Shown here piece by piece: positions 48,301 through 60,999 of a stretch of 64,000 bases of DNA. Numbering within the stretch: position 1 is the first letter of the stretch; each line of letters starts with the position of its first letter. The stretch covers positions 401,957 through 465,956 of the forward strand of contig CAADRB010000042.1 of assembly GCA_900708905.1 (NCBI GenBank), in the 5' to 3' direction. The notes beneath the pieces were generated by a model. The model was not told where the DNA came from. It searched no databases and saw only the letters and a program-made list of their open reading frames with translations. This DNA comes from Hymenolepis diminuta (Eukaryota; Platyhelminthes; Cestoda; Cyclophyllidea; Hymenolepididae). Made by a program: the position numbers and the translations under genes.

Positions 48301-51300
48301 CCTATCTGAGGTTTTATGACTAATGGATCAAGTAAAAGGCCATGTTTTATACTAATGCTTGATAACACTGTAATTCAACGATTTTATGCGCCAACTTCTA
48401 CAGGTAGGCCAAAATCTGAAGCTGGGTAGGGCAAAGCTGTTAAATATTCAAATTACCAAGCCTTTTAGAAAAACTTAAATTCGTCTGATACCATCACAAC
48501 ACAATCCATTTATACTGGAATTAAAGGGGAAATTTAGTAGATATAGTGCTAACCCACTTATTAAATAGCTAGTAATGGAGCATACTCGATAGATTTGAAT
48601 ATTTTAGATAAATGGAAGGATTTCATAATGGAAAATCCTGATCAGTCAAATCACATATAAGTGTGTAAAGCTTTGAAGTATAAAATAATTTACTTTGACA
48701 CTTCTAAGTTACCCAAGGCCATTTCAGCTGGATTAATAGGACAAATATCTCATTCTCATTCATTTCTGGTCTTTGATAAAATAGTTTCCTTTCTCAGTAT
48801 AGAAAATCTTGCTATATTTGTTCTGAGTTTGTGGAAAATAGTTGTTTGATTTATTTGACCTTGTGATCAAATCAACTAATTTGGTTCTCCTCAGCTAAAA
48901 ATTGTTCATTTTCTACAATTTTAAATCCTTATTCACTTCATTCGATATGGGGGATCATCTTAATGCACGTGTCCAGATATATAACTTTTCCTTATACTGG
49001 TTTATCACTTCTGCTGAATAACATATCCAATTATATTTCCCTTGATTGTGAGTACCATCCCCAAATCCTTTTTAAAATTCCGGCTTGATACGTATTGCAC
49101 GAAATTTTACAAATGAAAAACTCCATCTTAGGGAGATATATGGAAGAATAAGGGTGCATTAAGCATACACACGAATATAGTCTGTTTTTGGAGATATCTC
49201 TCGCGTTCCGTCGAAATTTTTATCTCATGATATTTATTCTCGAGATTATTCATTTTCAACAGATTTTATATATCAAAACCATTATCATCTATAATTACAA
49301 ATGAATTTTTGGCGCTCTTGATTAAAATTTGCTATCCAGCGCTTTGGATACTCAATTCAAGCCAGGTTGCTGTTTACAGCCAGTCTATGTGACATCTATT
49401 CCAATTACCTACATAATTAATTGCAGTTTTTTCAGGCAAGTCAGGATTCTAGTTTTCACACCATGAGTCTCTGCCAAACGAATCCTCTAAATTTGACTTC
49501 CGATGTGACACTTGTTAAAATAAGTAAGTGAATAACCTGACTATTATAGGAATAAATAATAGATATGTTAAAATTCTCCAATTTTCCATTCAAATAAATA
49601 TATATGTAGTACTCGTTGATAGTAAATAGCTAGAAAATAGCACAACAGATCAGTCCACCATACGTTAGCATGTTTAACTCGACTAATCTCGGTTAAACTT
49701 TCGATGTGAACTGCTGGAAATTCCGCCTTATAAGTGCCCCAAAACGCATATTTGTTGATTCTTCACTACCGCGGGAAGGGGCTAAAATGAAATCTCTAAT
49801 GAACATGCAGTATCAGATTACTGACTTGCACTCAGCATAAGACTTTCTCCACCACATCCATTAGTTGTCTGATGAGGGAGAAGCGACCTTTAAACAGGGG
49901 AAGGGAGGAGTTGTGAGGTCAATGCCCCCACGTGGGGGTAATTGGTGGGAAAACGCAGTTTATGTATGTCTGCGCCAGCTGTTACATCACATTAAGACTC
50001 CCCGCAGATCAAAGAATTTAGCATCTTGAGCTGGGAAAGTCAGTTTTCATGAGCGGCCGCGTGGACATTAAAAGAGGTAACAGACTATGATTGGAGTATT
50101 AATGGTGCAGTTTTATGAGGACATTCGCGGAACAATATATGATCTTATCTTAACTAACATAAGCAGCTATATATATTACGCGATTGCAGGACTGAATATT
50201 TTTGTAGATTGTATTTGAGAGGACTAAATTTAGCACAAATTTCTAATCATGCAATTATTTACTGAAGGAAGAGCAAATGATATAATTTCAAATCAAGTAA
50301 ATAAATCTTGGAGAGACTTTCCATTCCGAAAGCGGAAAAATTTGTTTTTTTATAAAAATATGAAAAATATTTAAAGCCTTGTAAGCTATAGAGTGATGAT
50401 AAATTTAAAACAGTCTGACGAATAAAGGAGAATTTTAAGTAGAGAGAGGTTGGACAGAATATTCTGGACCTCACAATTTATTAAAATTTGGAACTTCCTG
50501 ACTCCATTCTAATCCTGTCTCTGTTAAAATTATCTAATTAAATACCCTAATTAACTCTACTCGCAGTCGATAACCAAATTGTGCCAAACCAGAAGAAACT
50601 ACAGATCGCTGAATAGTTCAATCTAAATAGCTCATATAGAAATCAAGGGAGTACAGATGGAGAGGTTTATAAGGACCTGGTTAAGGCTGGAATGTGTTAG
50701 TTTTTGATGCTATTACTCAGTGCAACAGAAGAAACGATCTATTTCTTCTCACGGTGGTAATGAAAGTGAATGGTTGCAAATGAATTGAACTATGGTACAA
50801 TTCTATCTTGTGCCCTTTAATTCCAGACGCCTAATTTAGCCCGTTTATCGACTTGTTTTAGAAGGGATGACGTCAGTAGTACGAGACGCAATTACTAGTA
50901 TAACCTAACTGTTCTTGGTCATGAAGAGAGACAGGATCATTGAGATTGCATGACCGACTATTTATTTTGACCATCTGGCCGTTAAGCTCTGAATGGTTCG
51001 GATGTAAACTCACTCAAGTACCTAGGGAGTCAAGTCAAGAATCAAAAGGCCAAAATCAATCTCATCTATGAAAATGAAATAGTCCACAAGTCAGTACTAA
51101 AGAATAATCTACTTTCTATGTCATTAATGAGACACCCTTTCGCTAATGTGCGTAAACTATATCATGCACGTCTGAAGATAAAGTAGAATGCCTGTCTTAA
51201 GAATCTATGAATTTTATGTCATATAATTCTTTATGAAAATTTTTATTGTGAAAAGAATCGAGTTCTCCAAAAATGTGGGAAATATAGAACTACAAGGCGT

Positions 51301-51397
51301 GCATATTCTTAAATAGTATCAAACTCTAAATTTGGTAAAATATGCCTTCATAATTGTTTAAATGTTATTGTTTTACTAAAATAATAGGGGAAATTTT
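48301..51397. other. Intergenic stretch
   Basis: Apart from the palindrome island near 49.9 kb, nothing was recognised. Confidence 0.4.
49925..49938. repeat. Perfect 14-bp palindrome CCCCCACGTGGGGG
   Basis: A perfect self-complementary sequence with a central CACGTG, in a GC-richer island (about 49740-50070) within AT-rich DNA. It could be a protein site or repeat relic; no gene start is recognised nearby. Confidence 0.6.
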
Positions 51398-51809
51398 ATG
51401 AGAGACTTCACCTTATCCAAGCTGACGCAAGCAGCTAAATACAGCATCGATGTAACAAGTCATGTTAAAATAAATTTGTGGATTAAGAGACTGCAGAATC
51501 AAGGTAGGTACTAATTTCTAAAAAAAAAGATGTTTTTTATGATTCCAAAGAATTGAATAATTTGGCAATTTTGATTTGTGGATTTTAGCTTAAAATATTT
51601 TTCGAAAAGTTATAGATAACACTATGAGATTGTTGATTGCCCTTAAGGTGTACTACGTGAACCCTAATGAGAGTCTAAAGATTGAAAAGAACTGTCAGCC
51701 AAGATGTCTTAATCCTACAAAAAGAAATGGGCTCAAGACGTCTCCATTTTGCCGAAAACCTTATCGTATTTTTGGTTTTATCTCTATTATCGATCTACTT
51801 TTCCCTTAA
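51398..51809 (+). CDS. Weak candidate two-exon gene, 99 aa
   Basis: An ATG at 51398 opens 35 codons (start MRDFTLSKLTQAAKYS) ending at a consensus donor CAAG/GTAGGT at 51503. After 112 nt, an acceptor TTATAG at 51615 resumes in the matching phase for 64 codons to a TAA at 51809. The second part is Lys/Cys/Pro-containing (EKNCQPRCLNPTKRNG) with a hydrophobic end. No domain, signal peptide or homologue is recognised. In AT-rich DNA such pairs arise by chance. It is listed because both splice sites are good and the phase fits. Confidence 0.18.
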
Positions 51810-54800
51810 TAGTCGGATTGTGCCAGCATAGATTAATTAACACATCACAGTCAAAAGGAAAAGCAAGTCCTTCTATCGAAAATTGTTTGTGTTGATATGA
51901 TTATTATGATAATATGAACTTTTAGAATTGCTAAGAGTACTTTATATAAAATTAATTAGCCCCAAGAAGAAAAGGATCAAATTGGGAGGACACCAGATAT
52001 TTTGAATTCAATTTCAACTTTTACAGGAGTTAGTTAAAAATTGAAAACAGCTCCAACTCAGAATGCCTAAATTAGTCTCCAAATTTTCACCTTCTTATTT
52101 TTCCGTTTTACGTAAGTTACCATATTTTAGAATATCATATTAGGCAGTATTAGATGATGATGCAATCTAACAAAAATAATCTGACAGTTCTTAACTATCA
52201 CTTGCTCGATTATTTTGAATTCAGAATAAGTTCAAAAAATTAAAAGAAGGCGCTCTTTCTTCTATTTAAAACAACTAATTCAACGCAAAAATTGCATAAC
52301 TATTAGAATTTAATAAAAGACGCCATTGAAGCCCGTTTGATAATAGATTTTCTTTAAACCGACCATATTTTAGAAGTAATTAAATACAGATGAATTGAAA
52401 ATGAGAGTCTAAAAGGCTGAACACATACGTTTTACTTATAAAAGTGAAGACGTTTCTTAGTGCAATTATCTTTTTAGAATTTATTGCACGCTTCAATTAA
52501 GTAATTAGAGAGGCACGTTCAATTTACAGTCATGGAATATCCAAACTGTGTCCAAATTCAGGGGTTTGGATTATACACATGCAGAGCAGAAGGTGGTCAA
52601 AATAGTTTTTTGCACACCCGACTAACATGAGTAAGTGGCGGATACGTGGGGAATAAAACGGGATTAGAATGAGTCAACTCAAACTTCAAAATGGACATCG
52701 GAATAAAACATCACAGGAATTCTTTCAAAATTGGAAGAATACAGAAGCCACCTGTATCAAATGTTTCATTTTCTGAGCGGTGTCAGTTGAGACTCCATGA
52801 TCTCCCTGACCTTTAAATTTGATGGAGATCAATATCTGAAGATATGAATCACAGGAAAATTTGTAACGAATGAAAGAATTAAGAAACTTTAAGTTTCTGG
52901 AATGTCTAAAAGGAATATAATGCGATATAAGTTCTATTAATTGAAAAAGGGAAAAGTCCTGCAAGACATCCGAAAGAAACCTCAAAATTATTATTTGAAT
53001 TGATCATATTTTATTGTATTATACAAACCGGAGGACGAATTTGAATAAAGAAATAAGCTTCACAACGCAAATTCTCTACCGAGGTGACTTGCACAATAGC
53101 AGTATATCTCAGTAGACATCACATTTATAAACTAAACTCTAAATAGGTACATTTAATTTGTGATTTGTGTGTGAGATAAACGTACCATAATTGGCTCGGA
53201 TATTAATTATTGTGGGTCTCACTTTGTTTTAGGCATTCTTGCTGGTATCAAATATATGTTCTTGGCTTTAAGAAAGGACAGATTAATCGACATGGCATAG
53301 CTAATCATTCAAAGCAATCAATTGACCAATAAGTTTTTTCTATCATAGACAACCTGAGAGTAAAATCCTGAACTTCGAAATTTGGATAAGATGCAGTTAA
53401 GGATACTCATTGAGAAAAAGTGAACGATTTAAAATTCATAAACGCAGATGAAGTAAGCCTCTTTTCGACTAGGTCCACTTCTAATGGGACACTTTGCTGT
53501 TCCCCATGAGTAATATGAATCAAATGAGAATTCCATTTTAAACCCTTTAATCAAGCGAAATGTTATTGTGCTTTTGATATTACGTTACAGCTTTTAATAA
53601 GTTCACTTGTATGTCTCACTCTCAACGACAGAATTTACTATAGATGAAGAAATCTTGAGAACAACTTAAGAAGTCACGTCGGAATTCAAGCTTTTAGAGA
53701 CTTGGTTAATTCACACGCAAAATACAGGGGGGCTTAAAATTTCAAATGTCCTCATGCACCTAAACATGGGCATATGGTCAATGCAGTGAACACGTGGAGG
53801 TTAGAAAGAGATGAAGATCAGACAGTTCATAAAACATAAGAATAAGATATGGAAAGAATTAGTTCGGAAATGGCAGATCATGGATATCTTATCTAGAGGA
53901 GAATAACAAGTCATTTCTGAGGACAGGACATGAAGCAGTTCACCGTCTGAGGGTGTCTCATATTACTGATCGATAGCACCCCTGTTCACAGACAGACAGG
54001 ATTACAGTGTGCTCTATGTAAAGCTACAGTGGACATGGAAGTTAATTATATGACATGATCCTTAAATTAAAAATTGGAAAATTCTGATACTGAAGAGTCA
54101 TTCAGAAGTTAAATTTCTTACCATTTCATTTAAATGGAAATATGCGCTTCCAATTAAAAAACGCACATATTGAAATTAACTGGATTTCATTGTCATTTTT
54201 AAGACCATTAAGGGGATCTGATTGGCTCTCAAGCGTTTTCCAACAATCATATTATGTTTAGGAGTAGCATCTTGGAGGTCTTCTATTGGAAAGCTCGAAT
54301 TCTGCCACTTTACTTAACCAGACATAACCAGTATGGTTGGGCATTTCTCTCATCGTGTAAGCACAATTGTACGCTAAACTTGCGACGTATGATTTCGAAG
54401 ACGAAGATTTTAACCGTTACACCACGGAACATAAATGGACTTTCAAAAACCTTCTAGGAACTATCAATACACATAGAAGGATACAGATTCTTTCAATTAT
54501 AAGAGAACTTAGTTAGGAAACAGGTACCTTAAAAATTATAGTAACCGTGTCTTTATTACATTTTATTCTCTGTTTTAATATCCCTCACCCTAAGCTGAAA
54601 TGATCGATCAGACTATACTCGGGTTCAACACGAAACCCACGTTTTTGGTATCAAAGAAATCCACGTCCGATTAGAGTTGGGTGAATTTACAAACCGAACA
54701 AGAGAATTTCACATTTCGCTGGATATGAGCATATGGCCAGTGCCCATGTGGAGAATGCATAGAAAGATAAGAATCAGTCTTTGTCAAGACCCGAAAGCGG

Positions 54801-57800
54801 GAGACAGAGATGGAGACACGGGGCAAATCCAACCATCTGCCACTCTACATGATAAGCAAACCGCTTTCTACTAACTCCTCTTATATTCGACATGTGGTAT
54901 CGACTGCTTCACATGATTGCGGAATTATTTTAAAAAATGGACACTAGGAATAAAGGAAAGCGAAATATTTTCTCAAAGAAGTGTAAAATCTCGTGAATTT
55001 GTACTAATCATTTCAACAATCTGCCCATTAATTCATGGGAATATTTTGTGCATTCCCCATAACTTTAATCGAATTACCATTTAAAGGATTTTGAAATAAG
55101 CTATATCTGTTGTCAGTCTCAAATTTTATTCCTAGAGCCTTCTAGAATTATTTATTTTGCATATTTTCGTTTCGTTACTGTAGTGTAGAAGTGAAATAAA
55201 CAGCAATTGCTTTGAACTATTTTGAAATTCATGCTCAATTTAAAAAAACCAGGCTCTAATACAAATAGCTCTCCGTTTGAGGCTTAAATCCGAGGGATGG
55301 AAAGGAAATTTGGCCTTCGAAGTTTATCCATCAATTAGGTCCCGATATTTTCTTACCTTTTTCGGGTATCCATTTACTTTCAAATTGGGTTTAATCATGG
55401 ATGATAATGAATCCTAACTCTAGCATCTTCTATATATTTAAAACATCCAAAAGCCTTTGTTACATTTGCATTAAAATAGTTCCTGCCGTAATTAAAGAAC
55501 ATTACTTTCCACTCCGCAAAAATTCATTTATTTCCAACCTTTACTACCCTGATACAAATCTTCTTGATACGAGTTTTCAGAGTTCGAAAAATTAGAATTA
55601 ACATTGTCGAGTTTTTAGCAACGAAAGATTTGTCTCACCAAAGACTTCTTGAGTGAATTTCTTGTCTTCAGCATTACTCTGTGTGCGTTTCTATCAATTT
55701 CTTAACGGAAACTAATAACTCAGAATAATTTTTGGCGTAAATAAATCAGATAGATGTATCATAGTTGACTAGAAGCAAGTTTTGTTTCAAGATATCAGGA
55801 ACTACAGTGAATTAGTTAATCATTGCTAAAAGAAAGGCAGACTTGATTGATGTCTATATGAGAATTATCACTCAACAAGTGGTTATTAAAGACACTTATA
55901 AAATTAAATAAGTTATTAATAGATCGGATCTCTATCTATAAAATACTACTTGCAAATTTATTCTCAGATTTGTAAGTGGTTAAGTTATTTGTAACTATAA
56001 GATAACTGTCAAGATCTTAAAATTTGCTTATCTGACCTGCAGAAAACCCCAAAGAGAAATTGTGGTTTATTAAAGGTCCATTAAAAGGCTGCTTGGAAAG
56101 AGACATTACCAAAGAAAAAGATGATAGGATAAGAATTTTATAGCGATGCAACTAGTTTCTTTGTTTATTTAAAGACCAATTAGACACCGTAGGCGTGATA
56201 AAAGAATGCATATCTGAGCTGTTGTAAAGGGACTAATCATATCACGCAAACACCTGTTACGAAATTGATATCCAAAATGCAGCACTAACGAGTTACCTAA
56301 ACACCTGCTACAATCTCAAAGCGCTTAAATATCGGTACGCGTTTAATCAAAGCGTTATTGTGGGGTCAGAACGCCGGGGCAGAGAATGTATAAACACTAA
56401 ATTTAACGAGAAATAGATTACTTTTTAGACCTTTGTATACGGGAAACTCTGCCATTCAACAAACATTCTGGATAATTACTGTCTCTCTAAACTCCATTTT
56501 CGGATCAGTCAGTTTCAAAGAGCCGGGGTCTAAACAGAGAGACACGCAACACAATATAAGTTGACCCCTATATGCGTCATCGTGCTCAATTGCTTAATGA
56601 AAGAGGAAAAAGGAAATTTTGAGACCCTTTAAGTGACTGTGAGTCAGCTCTAAATGCTAGTTTCTCTATAGTATTAGAAATTAATTAGGCGAATTATAAA
56701 GTAGAAGAATAAACGTAATGAAAGTTAATTAAGCGAAATTGTAATCAGAGGAATGTGTAGAGACAAAGTTGATTAGGTAGAAAGGGAAAATAAAACAGAG
56801 ATATTAGATTACTTCTGACCGTTTCAACGATTGTCACTTATTTAATATAAACTGCTTGAATCAAGACAACTTAATTGAACATTTATTATACAAAGGAATG
56901 AAAACTATACAAATTTAAACAACTAGCAGAAAGTTCCAAAGATTATTTCTACAACAAAGCTCGTCAGCATCTACCACGTATTAACTTTCAAATGTAAAAA
57001 ATGGTAAATCTCATGAAGTTTTGCAGCTGAACAAGGGACAACCTGGAGAGATAAATGTACAGTATGATTGGAAAAACAACCTTCTATAAAGATCTATGGG
57101 GATATAAAAATCCATCTATCCAAGAGCATGCTATTATCGGTACACTCTGAGGTTCCAAGCTCAGTTGTTTGAGTTCAGTTTTCATTCATCCTGTATTTTA
57201 ACTATAAATATTCTTAAACGATTTTTAAATAGGTAAATGCTAAGGATAGATTGAGTTGACTGAATTGTGTGGAGCATCTATCAAGTAAGATTTGATTAGA
57301 GGAAATTGATATTAGATTTCCGTAATAATTTAAATATTGTGAGCATATCAAATCCTTTGATGTCTGAACAGAATAGGACGCAAAGAACCAGCTTAGTGGA
57401 GAGAATGTACAACTAATTGCAACCAGTGTATGTAAAGAAAACATAGGATGTTCCGGAATGTTTAACTAGGCAAAATAATACATTCCAACTGTTCAGTGAA
57501 AACGACTCATTCATGAGTGAAAATAAGAGATGTAACGTCCAAAACTACTTTAATAATAGAGATAGCAATAATACAAGGAGATATTTTTCTCAAATACCTT
57601 TAAAGTCCTCAAACAAGTTACTGTTTGTACCCTACGACAATTTTCCAGTGAGAGATGGCATTTAGAAGAATAGAAAAGATGATAAATTAATGGAAATTAA
57701 TTCTCCCTTTCCCTGAAGGGGGAGCCTACTGAATTTTGTTAACCTGACAGATGTGGAGTCGGTACATAACGCTGATTTAGATGTATGAGAATAGGTACAT

Positions 57801-58338
57801 GCTTACGATGCTGTCATGAAGAAAGATGAATTCTTAGGCAAGAATTCTGAAATTTTGCAAAGATCTAGAAAATCCATCTGTCTAACTTAAGCGAGGACTG
57901 TGATCCAACCGTATTTAGGTAACGTGGCTTCTCCCATTTACTAACAATTGCTAAAGGAACCCAATATAACTGCTATACGACCCGAACTTAACGAGCTCTA
58001 CTTTTATCGTTTTAATCAGGCCAGAACTGTTAAATTAATTCAACTTTCTATCAGTAACAAGCTGCAGAATTAAGTATGCAAACTAATTTGTAATGATGGC
58101 TGATGTGCTATTTCTTTGTTCCCTCTAACAATAACTCTATACATTAATTTGCATTTTTCTTCTTCAAAGTCATATTTAAATGCAGTACTCTGCTATCTTA
58201 ATCTATCAAAGTCATTATCTAAATGTTCCCAAATTTTAATTTTTCAGCAGAGGAAAAGTACAAGTTGTGCGAATGCATTAATTTAAACTCTTGAACAAGA
58301 TTTTATGAACACAAAACCCAGACATTTTAGAAATCTGA
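51810..58338. other. Intergenic stretch
   Basis: No supported genes. The segments 53770-53825 and 54730-54780 share a loose word order (GCATATGG-CA, then CA-GTGGAG, then AGAAAGA) and may be related repeats. 54360-54445 on the minus strand resembles a decayed tRNA (TCCGTGGTGTAACGGTTAAA start). Confidence 0.35.
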
Positions 58339-58368
58339 TTATTTCTCCCTTGGCAAAAAGTACACATG

Positions 58369-58425
58369 CAGGGTCTTTGTTCTTGTGACTGCAAACCGTG
58401 CCACACTTGGCAGACAAAGACCCTG
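58369..58425. repeat. 12-bp perfect inverted repeat in a GC-richer island
   Basis: CAGGGTCTTTGT (58369-58380) and ACAAAGACCCTG (58414-58425) can form a stem with a 33-nt loop. The surrounding 58.35-58.56 kb is richer in G and C and also carries CACGTG near 58531. It lies about 0.3 kb beyond the stop of the exon at 58750-59320 on the minus strand. Confidence 0.6.
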
Positions 58426-58749
58426 ATCATCGCATAAGTTTCCCCTTCGAAGTAGGAGAGACAAAGTGGGGAAAAGAATGACTATGACTCCGAGGTTGGA
58501 AAGGGGACCAATATGCGGGTGCCCAGAGCACGTGTGCAGCTGCATCAGCCAATTACACGGATCAATAGAAAGAGGTGGGGTTATCTGCTCAACCTAGCAA
58601 CCGGATTAAAAGGCAGATGATGAACACGTGTATATGTGTTCCTACATTCTCGCTAATCAATATTCCCCTTGGATCCCTTATTGAGCATGGTAGTTCACTG
58701 TCAATAAATTTTTTCTACATTCATTTAATCGTTCAAACAATAATGTTAC

Positions 58750-59320
58750 TTATAACTGAAAAGTAGTAACTTGCCATCTCTCTTGGTAGAATTCGAGATT
58801 GTTTGCCGAGGAGTAAGGAGGCGGTTTTCCATTGAGAACATCTTGACTTAAAGATGGAAAAACACGATCTCGTAGGGTCTGAATATTTCGTTTTACTCGA
58901 GCTAAAGAATTTTTCCTCGAGCTCACTGAGTCCTCCTCAGCACCATTCCATGATAATAAGCCGCGAATATTTGGTTTTGGCGATCCGTTAATATCCTCTT
59001 TCACCCTATTTTTGCGACCTGATGAAACTCTTATGGGAACACTCGAACACCTTGGTTCTCGCTCCATTTGTTTAAATCGGTTTCGCCGATCGATAATTCT
59101 GATTGTTCCGGGAAGGTGCTGATGATTGTTCGCTGTACGAGGAATTTGGTCATTGATTCTGTAGATGGCTTGATTATTAATTGAAGAGGCAGTGTAAGGA
59201 GATGGTGATTTTGAGGAATAATCGGGAAGCCCAATAATATTGCAGTTACTTTGTGTAGAAAGCGAACGCCGATGAAATCGGGCGCTACCAATGACGGCAT
59301 TTTCTCTATGCATATTCCTA
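58750..59320 (-). CDS. Exon of an unidentified Ser/Arg/Asn-rich protein with a PPPY motif
   Basis: On the minus strand an acceptor TTACATTTCAG is followed by 190 open codons to a TAA at 58750-58752. The reading frame enters with two bases owed to a previous exon. The composition is coding-like (balanced third positions, many Arg, Ser and Pro codons) and unlike the AT-rich ORFs around it. Visible features are an SPSPY run, basic patches (RIIDRRNRFKQ, SSGRKNRVKED), an RKNSLARVKRN segment and KPPPYSS, a potential WW-domain ligand. There is no membrane segment. It could be the last exon (ending ERWQVTTFQL), or an internal exon using the weak donor CAA/GTTACT at 58771. Upstream exons should lie above 59320 on this strand, but I could not join one in phase. 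It lies 12 kb upstream of the IQSEC-type gene on the same strand, so an alternative 5' exon of that gene is possible but not supported by phase. No family recognised. Confidence 0.6.
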
Positions 59321-60424
59321 CTGAAATGTAAAAAGTAGAAAGTGACAATATTAGGCAAATAATGTACCTTCAATCTGAGATGCACCGATAAAATTTATAA
59401 CGTTAGATTGCTCGTATTGGATTATTTAATATATTTGATTTAGGATTTGCTAAATGGAAACAGAAATTTAAGATTTGTAAAAGCTAACTATAGGGACGAA
59501 ATACATGTCTTAATCGTGTCTGGATAAAGAAGAAAAGTTTGCAGAAATATAAAGAAATAAAATCTATGAAAACATATCTGTTTTTAAATATAAATGTGTC
59601 TGGAATTTCTCTTTTCATCAGATGAAATAAAAATAGTATTTTTAATCGCCAAATGATTGAAAATTTCTCAGAACAATGAATAAAGCTTAATAGTAACCTA
59701 AATTGTAATCCCCAAATATAAAATGAGTGAACGTTAAATAGGATCAAAATCCGTACTCATTTGCTTTTTTACTGGGTAAGTAAGATTACGGCAAATTCAC
59801 TTTTTTGGTTTAAGATGCACAATTAACATATATAAAAGCCTAACCAAACAATCAAGTGCTCTTATAATATGATTCAAAGAACATGAATAAGTAAAAATAA
59901 GACCAAATAGGATTGAACTCTCGGAATTCCAAATTTATTTACAGTCTGACCTTAATAAGTCATTTTGAGCGGTTGAAGACATGAGAATCGATGTGGTCGT
60001 GAAATAGGTCAAGTTAAGATCGCAGCAACAGTATGAGACATAGAAAAATGCAACACTTTTGTTATTTATACTTAAATTAGTGTTTCGCCACGCTTATTTC
60101 AGTAAGCTCTTTACAGCGAAATCAGTCGCGGTGTGGTTAGTCTATGTTTAAATCAGACACCGAGTACTCATTGCTCATGATGAATAATCTTGAGCATTTG
60201 CGTATTTAAAATTGCACCACAAATGTTGATTAATCGAAATAAATCTTCTTTTAACCATTTAAAGTCTCTAGATCTTATTTTGGGATTAAAATGAAGAACT
60301 CATTAAAGTAGCAGAAGGGTTTTGTAACCAATGTGTAATAAGATAGAATCAAAATTTATTACCATAACGAGTTAGCATTAACACTCAGCATAAGCGATGG
60401 TCCCAGGGGTTTTACCAAAAGTAT

Positions 60425-60610
60425 ACTGAGGTCAGTGCATCGATTGCGCAATGGTTAACGCGCACCTCTACTAAGTCATCAGCGCACACCCAACAACATG
60501 AATTTCCAATCGCACTGACCATCCTAATTAACAAAAGGATTGGCAGAATGCTAGTTCTCCATTAGAATGGCTCCGGAATACTTCACCTCTACTCTAGTCA
60601 AATGGTATAA
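60425..60610 (+). repeat. tRNA-like SINE fragment
   Basis: ATCGATTGCGCAATGGTTAAC resembles a tRNA A-box region and is also close to GGTGCGGTGGTTAACATGG at 4530. The downstream body (CAATCGCACTGACCATCC) is weakly like the bodies at 21390 and 39210. The B box is decayed. Confidence 0.4.
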
Positions 60611-60999
60611 AACTTAACATAACAAATTTAGGATACTATTCAATAAATAAATACTTGATTTAGAGGAAATTAAACCTGAGGAAACAAATTCTAGTGTTAA
60701 ACACAATTCAATTTAAGTTAGGTCTGAGTAGATTTAAGTAAAAGAGATTCCAAAAATCATTCTCAAAGAAGGATGCTAATATAATCTACGTCAGAACTGC
60801 TCAGATAGAGATAACGCCTGGTTCCAGTTCGAAAATGAAATAGGGAATGATTTGTCTTCCATAGAAAACGTTAATCTGGAAAGGATAATACTGAGAACAA
60901 CCTGTCATTTTTCCCTTTTCCATTCTCATAACTGTACGCTTTGACCTCGTTCTCTTTTTATGAGTATTATTCGATGATTCCTGCATTAATTTCATTTAA

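Noticed and set aside
54360..54445. Minus-strand tRNA-like sequence starting TCCGTGGTGTAACGG
   Set aside because: The head resembles a Glu/Asp-type tRNA, but the T arm lacks GGTTCGA and the stems do not pair well, so it is not called as a tRNA gene.
60801..60995. Minus-strand open frame with a basic N-terminus, possible upstream partner of the exon at 59320
   Set aside because: The candidate donor ATGACAG/GTTGTT leaves phase 1, while the exon at 59320 needs phase 2.
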